64,000 bases of DNA from CAVXXB01 sp963765585 (GTDB taxonomy: Bacteria > Calditrichota > Calditrichia > JAJRVZ01). The notes beneath the pieces were generated by a model that saw nothing but the letters and a program-made list of their open reading frames with translations, was not told the origin of the DNA and made no database searches. Positions 56,993 to 64,000 of this stretch are shown piece after piece. The stretch is taken from positions 1 through 64,000 of the forward strand of contig CAVXXB010000001.1 of assembly GCA_963765585.1 (NCBI GenBank), in the 5' to 3' direction. The position numbers were made by a program, and so were the translations under genes. Every line of letters starts with the position of its first letter. Positions within the stretch are counted from its first letter, which is position 1.

Positions 56993-57032
56993 TAGATAAA
57001 TATCCAATCTTAGGAGATCGGATATTTATCTA
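56993..57032. terminator. Hairpin between hflX and the peptide genes
   Basis: Perfect 13-bp stem TAGATAAATATCC / GGATATTTATCTA with a 14-base loop. On the minus strand it is followed by TTTCTTCTTG, so it probably terminates the peptide operon; it may also serve hflX. Confidence 0.7.
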
Positions 57033-57054
57033 AGAAAACTCTATGATTGAATGT

Positions 57055-57267
57055 CTAATTACTTTGATTCTTCAGTATTTCTTTATTATCATCAGTTACT
57101 GCGAGATTATCCTTTTGAACAGGCACCTTAGGCACCGGTACCATTGTCGCAGAATATGCATTTCCATTAGTCATAGCACGTACTTTTATCTGAAGATCTT
57201 CAGAGACTGAAGCCATTATTGACAATACAAACAAGCTGATAAAGAATAAGGATAATATTTTTTTCAT
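57055..57267 (-). CDS. Small secreted peptide precursor 1 (70 residues)
   Basis: MKKILSLFFISLFVLSIMAS is a signal peptide with likely cleavage at MAS. The mature part is about 50 residues with a central VPVPKVPVQK, related to the proline motif of the two precursors upstream, and an acidic/Asn-rich tail (TDDNKEILKNQSN). CGGAG precedes the start. Third gene of a three-gene group. No family is recognised. Confidence 0.65.
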   Translation of the reverse strand: MKKILSLFFISLFVLSIMASVSEDLQIKVRAMTNGNAYSATMVPVPKVPVQKDNLAVTDDNKEILKNQSN

Positions 57268-57291
57268 TTTTTACTCCGAATTTAAACTCAG

Positions 57292-57456
57292 TTATTTACG
57301 CCCATTCACGGGGGGGGGAATTGGAGGAACCTTCACCGGCGGAACTCCCGCATATTCAGTAGAATTATCAAAACCTTCTAAATTTACACCGTTTGACGAA
57401 ATGACTAATGTGATTGTAATGAATAAAATTATTAACCCGACCAATATTTTTTTCAT
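57292..57456 (-). CDS. Small secreted proline-rich peptide precursor 2 (54 residues)
   Basis: Start ATG 57456 with AAGGAG 7 bp before. MKKILVGLIILFITITLVIS is a signal-type hydrophobic segment; the mature end is YAGVPPVKVPPIPPPVNGRK. It is a paralogue of the next gene (57494-57649): both share NYAG/EYAG then (V/I)PPVKVPPIPPP. A longer open frame across both genes does not fit the ribosome site. No known family; a signalling or cell-envelope peptide is possible. Confidence 0.7.
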   Translation of the reverse strand: MKKILVGLIILFITITLVISSNGVNLEGFDNSTEYAGVPPVKVPPIPPPVNGRK

Positions 57457-57493
57457 AAGAAGTCTCCTTATTTGTTTAAAATACGTAATTGAT

Positions 57494-57649
57494 TTACTTG
57501 GATGGAGGTGGAATTGGCGGCACCTTAACTGGCGGAATCCCTGCATAATTTTTAAAATCATCAATGCGATCAAAATTTACATTGCTAGACGAAATAACTA
57601 TTGTAATTGTGATAATTAATACTATTAAACCTATCATAATTTTCTTCAT
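57494..57649 (-). CDS. Small secreted proline-rich peptide precursor 3 (51 residues)
   Basis: Start ATG 57649 with AAGGAG upstream. MKKIMIGLIVLIITITIVIS, then VNFDRIDDFKNYAGIPPVKV and the end PPIPPPSK. First gene of the group. About half of the residues match precursor 2, with the proline motif conserved best. Upstream, TATATTTG near 57686 fits the TAnnTTTG promoter box of Bacteroidota-like bacteria, though only weakly. Confidence 0.7.
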   Translation of the reverse strand: MKKIMIGLIVLIITITIVISSSNVNFDRIDDFKNYAGIPPVKVPPIPPPSK

Positions 57650-58109
57650 CCCGAACTCCTTGTACTATTGAAAAATTAAAACCTGCAAATATATACGCAT
57701 TAGAAATAATTAATTGAATGATCGCTGATATTACCCGCAAGTAAATATGATTCTAATAATCATAATTTTAAATATTAGACTATACATAACACACAATAAT
57801 ATAAACCCTTTGATACGGGATATACTTGTGTATCACCTATTGATTGCTTTAGAATAATGATAAACCAGCTATGGAGAGTCAAATATAAAAAGTGGTATCA
57901 CATTCCCCAAGCCCAAATCCCCAATTACATTTTAAATATAATTTATCCCACAGAAAAAACCTAATTATTTTTTTAGTTCTTTAACTTTCAAAAAAAATCA
58001 CTATCAGGAGTGATTAGCGACATTTATTTTTCCCGCTCCTGTTGCTTCATTCAAAAATGTTACTGATAAATATTAGACTAATGAAATCTCAAATGATACT
58101 GATTTGAAA
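57650..58109. other. Intergenic, no gene seen
   Basis: AT-rich DNA between the peptide genes and the IS. No open frame of interest, RNA gene or clear repeat is seen apart from the possible promoter box noted for the peptides. Confidence 0.45.
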
Positions 58110-58162
58110 GGAATGTTGGGAATGGAAGGAGGGCGTAGCCCGACTGGAATTCCCAACATTTC
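58110..58162. repeat. Nested 14-bp inverted repeat beside the IS
   Basis: GGAATGTTGGGAAT at 58110-58123 pairs with ATTCCCAACATTTC at 58149-58162 (13 of 14), and inside it GGGCGTAGCCC (58130-58140) forms its own 4-bp hairpin. It could be an end structure or target site of the adjacent IS, or a stand-alone REP-like element. Confidence 0.65.
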
Positions 58163-58253
58163 GACGCCGTCTATCGATCATCACGACCATGAGACTATTA
58201 ATCTCATTCGTTGAAATTTGATATCGGATATATCTTTTCTGTCTCCTACATGC

Positions 58254-59788
58254 TTAACTTTTTACTCCTATTGGAGTAATATTATCATATCCTGGTTTTT
58301 GATCCAAGCAGGAATATACAAGATCCTTTGCCATTATCTGTCGCCATTCTTTCACACGTCGTTGCAATGTTCGCAATTGACCATCGCTAAATTTTCCCGG
58401 ATATTTTTCTTTCAGACCTTTAAGTATGTTTTTTGCAGTAGTATCTGGATTAGTTTGAAGACAGATAAGTACATCCGACCATACATCTTGAAATGGATCC
58501 TGTCTTGTCCTCCAGTAACGATCTCTTGATGTTTTTCTGGAATGTGTTGGGCGGGCATCTCCATATTGCCAAATGGTTGGTAGTTGAGCCAGAAATTCTT
58601 CCAGACTTTTTCTGCCGGGTCCTATTATATTGTAGTCTTGGGAGGATAATGCTGACAATGCTGCTTGTTTATCACGTATCTGATGTAAAAGATGTACTGG
58701 ATCAAGTTTTTCACTTTCAGCATTAAGAAAATCTTTATTAAAGTTTAGAATCTTAGGATGACTTATTAAACGAGTATATGGAGTTTTAGGTTTATCATAA
58801 ACTCTTCTTATCTTTGAACCCTGTCGCACTTTCCTTAGTAATTTAAATGAGGGCTGGAAATAGTTAACATAAAGTCTGATATGTTGATATAGCTGTGCAA
58901 GAGCCTGCCCAGCGATAAATCCAGCAAAACGTTCGTATCCAACAAACCTTCTTACTATAGCACTGTTTTTCTGTTCAACCCAAGCCTGATCATTCTTGTG
59001 AAACGGTCTGGACCGGATTAACTTCATAGCGTGTGTATCACAATAGTGAAGTAATGTGTCATTTATAAAAGCACTATCATTGTCAAAATCAAGTCCCAAC
59101 AATGGAAAAGGAAGTTGTTTTCTTAGTACTTCAAGCCCCTCTACCACAAGTGATTGTTCCCTGGATACAAGTGGAATACATTCTGTCCACCCTGAACATA
59201 CATCTGTAGCAACGAGTGTATGAATGAAGATGCCGCCCATTGATCCTCCATGATGGGCAACAAAATCGCTTTCTAAGTATCCTAGCTCAGGATCGTTCCA
59301 ATCTGCAAATGTACGGATGGGTACTTGTTGGCTTATTTTTTTAGACGCTCTCCGTCTTTTTTTATGCGGATTTGCTTTTTTTCGAACTTCGGATAGCAAA
59401 CGATCAATGCTGGATGCACTAATTTTTAGTAACCTTTGGCGTACTGTTGTATTAGTTTGAGATGCTTGTGACGTTCCATTGCTTCTATAAGATCTGGTAT
59501 AACAACTTTAAGTCGTTTGCTACAAATTCGGTCTGCTGTTTCCCATATTATGATGAGAGCCTCTTTTACTGCCTCGTTATAAATGAGTTGACTGGTAACT
59601 TTTTTCTTAGATACTTTTGGTTTCAATACACCTCCAAGAAGGCGTGAAACGTGCTTACGGTGATATCCAGAAACTGCAATGAATTCATTTAATATCCGTG
59701 TCTTTTCCTTTTTGGATGCTTCTTTGTAGCGGTTTCTAAGAACAATGATTAGTTCTTCTCTAGGACTTATACTAATTTCACCGGCCAT
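58254..59788 (-). mobile_element. Insertion sequence: DDE (integrase-core) transposase in two frames
   Basis: A 120-residue first part (59426-59788: MAGEISISPREELIIVLRNR, a helix-turn-helix with VSGYHRKHVSRLLGG) and a 381-residue second part (58254-59399). The second part has the rve/DDE core: Asp in LGYLESDFVAHHGG, Asp in LLGLDFDNDSAFIN, Glu in HKNDQAWVEQKNS. The frame change near 59425-59450 (QRLLKISASSIDRLL) is a single shift; programmed frameshifting is possible but an indel error or decay is as likely. Resembles transposases filed under ISNCY-like, integrase-core groups. I could not define terminal repeats or target duplications. Confidence 0.8.
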
Positions 59789-60137
59789 AGCTTATCCTCC
59801 ATTATTTCGGTAACATTTTGGATAAAGCAACGGTCCTCTTTTGTCAATAAAAAACGTGAGTCAAGGCGATGGGAAATTATATTTGACTTTGAACACAGGA
59901 GATGACAATGCTGGGGGATGTTTATTATACTTAATTATATGATGAATCGTGTGTTGGATGATAAAATGAGGTTTTATCCAAATCTTGATAAGCATTTGGC
60001 TACATGCAACATTACTGTTAACTGACTTAATATGAAATCCAAAGAATTTACTAATACTGATGAAGAATCATTCAATATCAACATCTCTTCGATTGTAAAT
60101 GCGAAATTAACTCGTAAATAGTCAGGACACCTATCTT

Positions 60138-60157
60138 ATACTAATACATATTAGTAT
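60138..60157. promoter_or_regulatory. 20-bp palindrome before the pepF remnant
   Basis: ATACTAATA-CA-TATTAGTAT is perfect in both arms. It lies 34 bp upstream of the ATG at 60191, so it may be an old operator or promoter element of that lost gene. Confidence 0.5.
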
Positions 60158-60190
60158 CTATTTATTTACATTGATTGGAGGAGTTACTAT

Positions 60191-60283
60191 ATGGTTACAA
60201 ATTCAGGCCATCAAGTTTCCTGAACAAAACGAAAAAAAATTACTTGGGATCTGAAAGATATTTATCCATCTGATACTCAATAA
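60191..60283 (+). pseudogene. Oligoendopeptidase F (M3) N-terminal remnant
   Basis: A strong ribosome site (GGAGGAG at 60177-60183) precedes ATG 60191, which reads MVTNSGHQVS, a TGA, then TKRKKITWDLKDIYPSDTQ and a stop. ITWDLKDIYPSD is close to the opening of PepF-type oligopeptidases (TWDLSDLYPS). Only this start survives; the next several hundred bases have no matching frame. A dead gene, probably decayed together with the surrounding tract. Confidence 0.5.
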
Positions 60284-60601
60284 AATCCATGAAAAAACAT
60301 TGCACAACAATCAGTAATTACAGTTATGATAATTGTAACAACCTAAAACATTTAGAATTTCCCGGTTACACTCACAAGACTATTTATTTGATCATTATGG
60401 TGGAATTAAATAAAATAACTTGAGAAAGGTAAAAAAACTTGAAGAATCTCTTCCAAATGACACAACAGGTTCTAAAATAATTTACGTTGTGTTGCAGGAT
60501 AATTCAAAAAATTGTTCCAACCCGATTCAAAACCGGCTCTGGATACCAAATTACTGTTATTAATAACAGTAATTTAGTAAATTTCGAAACCCTTACAGAC
60601 T
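60284..60601. other. Intergenic, no gene seen
   Basis: Decayed AT-rich DNA without an open frame. GTTACAATTATCATAACTGT-like short inverted pieces occur near 60320-60340 but without a stem worth calling. Confidence 0.35.
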
Positions 60602-62156
60602 CTATTTAGATAAAGTAAACTTCTGGCTTCTTAGTTTTAATAAGACCGTTTCAATGGTTTTTGAAATTTGTTTCATACTATAAGGTTTTTCTAAATATCC
60701 CTTTATACCCAATTCTAATAAATTATCCTTTTTCTCGTGTTCTCCCATACCAGATGAGATAATCACTTTAATTTTGGGATCTATTTTAATTAGAGTATTA
60801 AAACATGTAACCCCGTCCATACCCGGCATAATAAGATCTAAAAGTACAACTGCAATTTTATCCTTATTCGAGTTATATAGCTTCACTCCTTCAAATCCAT
60901 TTTTTGCAGTCAGCACCTTAAAACCGAGTGAATTTAGCATGTCAGATGCCATTTCTGCAATTATATCTTCATCATCAATCACTAATACAGTACGTCCATG
61001 TCCGATATTATGTTGCTTAAACTCACTGATATCTTTCCGGGGTGTTATATCGGTTGCCGGCAAATAAACAGTGAATGTTGTTCCCTCACCAACTCGACTA
61101 TCAACTAAAATAGCACCATGAAACGCTTTAACTATTCCATACACCATTGACAGCCCAAGCCCTGTACCTTTGCCAGGTCCTTTGGTGGTATAAAATGGAT
61201 CGAAAATATATTCAAGCTGTCCTTTTTCAATTCCATGGCCAGTATCTGAAATTTCAAGTTTTATATATTTGCCTTTTCTTAGATTATTATTTTTAGAATG
61301 ATCGTCACTGTCAATAATGACGTTTTCCGCAAAATATAGAATTTTTCCGGTACCCTCAATCGCATCTTTCGCATTTATTGATAAATTCATTACAATCTGT
61401 TGAATGCTTGTATCATCTACAAGTGCATTTAGTAAATCAGAATTATAAGTAAAATTCAGTTCTATTTTTCGATCAAACAATCTTTGTAAAATATCGATCG
61501 TGTCATTTACAACTTTAATAAAGTCTGTCGATTCATTTTTTTGAGAATTTTCATTCCGTGCAAAATTCAGCAGTTTTTTTACTATCTCGCCGGCCCGATT
61601 TGCCGATTTTTGAATGGAGTCTGCTCTTAGATGATTTACATCGGTTTCTAATGTGGTTATTTTTATAAGTTCTGCATTTGGAATTATAGCAGTTAATATA
61701 TTATTAAATTCATGGGCAACACCACTTGCTAGCATGCCGATACTTTCCATTTTTTGTGCCTGCAAAAGTTGTTGCTGAACTTGCTTAATATATGTCATAT
61801 CTTTTATGAGGATTGACATTCCCAAGATTGCATTACTGGGATCCTTTATTTGACTGATGCTGATTAAAGCGGGAAATTTTGTCTTATCTTCTGAATATAA
61901 ATCGATTTCAAATCTTTAAGAAAATTGTGTTTTGCTAAATGATAATTAATGAAAATAATTGTTTCATTTTCACGAACAATATCTTTAAAAAAATTTCTTT
62001 CCTCTTGACCATATTCCTTTCAACATTTCTTTAGCTACAATATTAAGATAAATGAAATTTCCAACTCATGTCGATTGTACAAAATCCGTCTTTTAGTTCC
62101 TCAATAACTGTAAAGAGTCTTGGTGCAGTATTACGAATGGTTTTTTTTCGTATCAT
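60602..62156 (-). pseudogene. Hybrid sensor histidine kinase (PAS-HisKA-HATPase-REC), several frameshifts
   Basis: The intact part (60602-61825, 407 residues) has HisKA with the phospho-His in GVAHEFNNILTAI, an ATPase domain (NLSINAKDAIEG N box, DTGHGIEKGQ, GTGLGLSMVYGIV) and a receiver domain with LDLIMPGMDG (phospho-Asp) and the Lys in LEKPYS. Upstream, the minus strand from ATG 62156 (MIRKKTIRNTAPRLFTVIEE) continues a PAS domain, but at least three frame changes break it before 61825: IYLNIVAKEMLK, DIVRENETIIFINYHLAKHN and FEIDLYSEDKTKFPALISIS. The ATG overlaps the stop of the small membrane gene at 62153. Likely a real decayed gene given the density of shifts, unless the consensus is poor here. 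Confidence 0.8.
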
Positions 62157-62419
62157 TTGTTTACTTTTTTCTTAAAAAATATTCCGATGGCCTGATACCA
62201 TCTTTTATGCCATGTCATAATTGCTAAAAGTAATGATATTATTGTAGCAATAATAAGCAACACCACGCTTAACCTTAAAAAAACAGTAAACTTATTAAAG
62301 AAAAATAAATATACGCCCAAAAATAAAATTATACTAGATACGATTAAAGCGGTGTTTCGGTTTAAATGTGAATAGAATTCAATAATGAGCCCTCGTCTTG
62401 GCTTATCCATAAAATCCAT
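62153..62419 (-). CDS. Small two-helix membrane protein upstream of the sensor kinase
   Basis: 88 residues with two transmembrane helices (ALIVSSIILFLGVYLFFFNK; LSVVLLIIATIISLLLAIMT) and charged ends (KPRRG; KKKVNK). Its TGA overlaps the ATG of the kinase gene (ATGA), so the two are translated together; it could be a sensory or anchoring subunit of the kinase. No known family. Confidence 0.5.
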   Translation of the reverse strand: MDFMDKPRRGLIIEFYSHLNRNTALIVSSIILFLGVYLFFFNKFTVFLRLSVVLLIIATIISLLLAIMTWHKRWYQAIGIFFKKKVNK

Positions 62420-63267
62420 GTAATAACTAATAATTTTTTATATAATTTTCATTTTCTTTTGAACTTCGGATCTATTAAGATAATTTACTCTTCATATAAA
62501 TAATATGGTAATAATTAAGTATAAAAGAAAATTAAAATATTGTGCAAAATAGTGAAATAATAATTCATTTTGAGAACTAAAATTGTGAAATATTTCCAGT
62601 CCGATTATGATAGTACAAACTGATAAAATATTAGGTAAATATTCAGAAAAAATTATTTTCATTTTAGTATATTGATACCAGAATATTGCAAAATAGAGAA
62701 AAGTTAAGCAAATTGGGTATAATTGTAACTTTTTGAGAAAAGAGGATCATAGGAGAATTTCATATGTTCCCAAAATAAATATTGGTAGAATAATGTTACA
62801 ATTGAAATCACCAATCGAAGCCAAAGAATAGGGCAATAAATAGTAACTTTAACTTTCCTTGAAATGGGGAAACAATGAGAGAAAAAATAAATAAAATGTA
62901 AAACACAGTTGAAATTTCTCAAAAAAATATAAATGCATATGAAAATTTATAAAATTGAAAATGTATCTGAAAAATTATGGAAAAAACTAAAGATATAGAA
63001 AAAATTGTATATGCAGTAATCACTGTAAACCAAATTGATATAAAATGGTTAAGACTCTATTGTTAGCGCTATATCCGAATGAAGCCCATCCCAAAACCGA
63101 AATAAAAAAATAAGATTAATATTAATAAAATAAATAAACTCATGATTCACAATGAGGAATTAAATTTAAGCATTACATTAAGAACTATAATAAAAACAAT
63201 TCAATAATGCATATTAATAATAGATTTTAAATTTATTTTTTTTCATTTAATATAGTTCATTAATTAT
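62420..63267. other. Decayed AT-rich region, possibly a lost membrane sensor domain
   Basis: Around 850 bp, strongly AT-rich, with no long frame. Minus-strand fragments are hydrophobic in a way seen in multi-helix sensor domains, for example CPILWLRLVISIVTLFYQYL near 62830. This could be the old N-terminal 7TM part of the sensor kinase gene. Nothing firm can be said. Confidence 0.3.
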
Positions 63268-64000
63268 TTACGAAATATATGATCTCACTTTATTTACTTC
63301 CACTCTTTCCTGTTTCATAGAATCCCGATAGCGAATGGTTACAGTATTATTTTCAAGAGTTTCATTATCCACTGTTACACAAAAGGGTGTCCCTGCTTCA
63401 TCCATTCTTCGATAACGACGACCGATGGCACCTTTTTCATCATAAAATACACGGAATTTACCACCTAAATCATCAGCAATTTTGTGCGCAATCTCAGGCA
63501 TTCCATCTTTTTTTACCAATGGAAATACAGCTACTCTGATCGGCGCTATCTCCGGAGCAAATTTCAATACCACACGCTCCTCCTCTTCTTCATAGGCATC
63601 AATCAGTACCGCCAGTAGTGTTCTATCACATCCTATCGAAGTTTCAATGATATACGGTATATACTTCTCACCACGTCCATCATCAAAATAGCGTAAATCC
63701 TTTCCCGAGAACTCCTGGTGACGAGTTAAATCAAAATTGGTGCGATTATGTATACCCTCAATCTCCTGCCAATCAAACGGAAACTCATATTCTATATCAA
63801 AAGCCTTTTTTGCATAATGCGCTAACTCATTCTTACCATGTTCATGAAAGCGAAGCTTCTCTTTTTTAATACCCAGACGGGTAAACCACTTTAGCCGCTC
63901 CTCTTTCCAATACTCGAACCATTTTTCATCTTCTTCAGGATTTACAAAAAATTGCATCTCCATTTGTTCAAATTCACGAGTGCGAAATGTAAAATTCCCT
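63268..64000 (-). CDS. glyS: Glycyl-tRNA synthetase (single-chain type), 5' end beyond the window
   Basis: The C-terminal 240 or so residues; the frame continues past 64000 (GNFTFRTREFEQMEMQFFV precedes the first Met in the window). Class II motif 2 is TFRTREFEQMEMQFF; the block FDLTRHQEFSGKDLRYF and motif 3 region ETSIGCDRTLLAVLIDAYEE fit the alpha2 GlyRS used by many bacteria and eukaryotes. The anticodon-binding domain (APIRVAVFPLVKKDGMPEIA) ends the chain. Charges tRNA-Gly. Confidence 0.94.
   Translation of the reverse strand, partial: GNFTFRTREFEQMEMQFFVNPEEDEKWFEYWKEERLKWFTRLGIKKEKLRFHEHGKNELAHYAKKAFDIEYEFPFDWQEIEGIHNRTNFDLTRHQEFSGKDLRYFDDGRGEKYIPYIIETSIGCDRTLLAVLIDAYEEEEERVVLKFAPEIAPIRVAVFPLVKKDGMPEIAHKIADDLGGKFRVFYDEKGAIGRRYRRMDEAGTPFCVTVDNETLENNTVTIRYRDSMKQERVEVNKVRSYIS

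Noticed and set aside
59400..59450. Programmed -1 frameshift in the IS transposase
   Set aside because: No clear slippery run with a downstream structure was seen, and single-base shifts are common all over this window, so no special mechanism is claimed.
62704..62922. 72-codon minus-strand frame as a gene
   Set aside because: Hydrophobic but without ribosome site, in a region full of stops; more likely a piece of a decayed sensor domain.

Overview
The window looks like a chromosomal piece of an uncultured bacterium of the FCB superphylum (Calditrichota, KSB1 or Marinimicrobia-like). The pointers are a secreted redoxin with a C-terminal YPNPFNPTT sorting domain, BatA, DUF4846, DUF1343 and DUF885 proteins, many large TPR sensor proteins, AT-rich spacers and no phage-like gene blocks. 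No rRNA, tRNA or CRISPR was seen. At least 17 genes are broken by single-base indels, including highly conserved ones (hflX, deoA, an RND pump). This points to residual indel errors in the assembly as much as to real decay, so many 'frameshifted' genes here may be intact in the cell.

Layout. 1-2.6 kb: accessory island with a broken Fic gene, a tyrosine recombinase remnant and a Xre/MbcA-RES toxin-antitoxin pair. 3-9.2 kb: TolC / periplasmic adaptor / RND efflux operon, with a frameshift and a duplicated 3' end. 9.6-11.5 kb: ABC-F protein Uup. 12.3-17.1 kb: a FlgO-like TPR lipoprotein-type gene and a kinase-cyclase-TPR signalling fusion. 17.5-27.6 kb: mixed metabolic genes (SRPBCC protein, serine hydrolase, sugar isomerase/DUF1080, serA, PhyH dioxygenase, DUF885 peptidase) separated by many dispersed repeats. 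A four-copy repeat family (2577, 9493, 11796, 13575) separates the first gene blocks.

27.9-34.5 kb: the centrepiece, a minus-strand bacterial microcompartment (BMC) operon. It holds a DeoR/SorC-type regulator, an RpiB-DeoC fusion enzyme, two BMC-T, one BMC-H and three BMC-P shell proteins, and a CoA-acylating aldehyde dehydrogenase. About 5 kb away, on the plus strand (39.3-42.8 kb), lie a phosphohexomutase-family enzyme, a class II aldolase and a pyrimidine/thymidine phosphorylase. Together these can take a deoxynucleoside to deoxyribose-1-phosphate, deoxyribose-5-phosphate, then glyceraldehyde-3-phosphate plus acetaldehyde, with acetaldehyde oxidised to acetyl-CoA inside the shell. This fits the published 'sugar-phosphate-utilising' class of BMC; the fusion, the altered RpiB active site and the split nucleoside-feeding operon are the points of interest.

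34.7-38.8 kb: a GPP34 protein, an SRPBCC protein and a minus-strand redox cluster (TlpA thioredoxin, beta-barrel protein, secreted redoxin). The redoxin has an in-frame TGA exactly at the first redox cysteine (U-P-T-C), a strong selenoprotein candidate. 42.8-53.5 kb: mostly minus-strand housekeeping genes (DUF4846, queG, PAS protein, DUF1611, comEA, dnaJ-grpE-hrcA, ftsX-ftsE, methyltransferase) and plus-strand namZ. 53.6-57 kb: BatA-like protein and hflX. 57.0-57.65 kb: three tandem tiny secreted peptides with a shared proline-rich motif, not covered by any family I know. 58.1-59.8 kb: an insertion sequence. 59.8-63.2 kb: a decayed tract with a pepF start remnant and a heavily frameshifted hybrid sensor kinase. 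63.3-64 kb: the 3' part of glycyl-tRNA synthetase.
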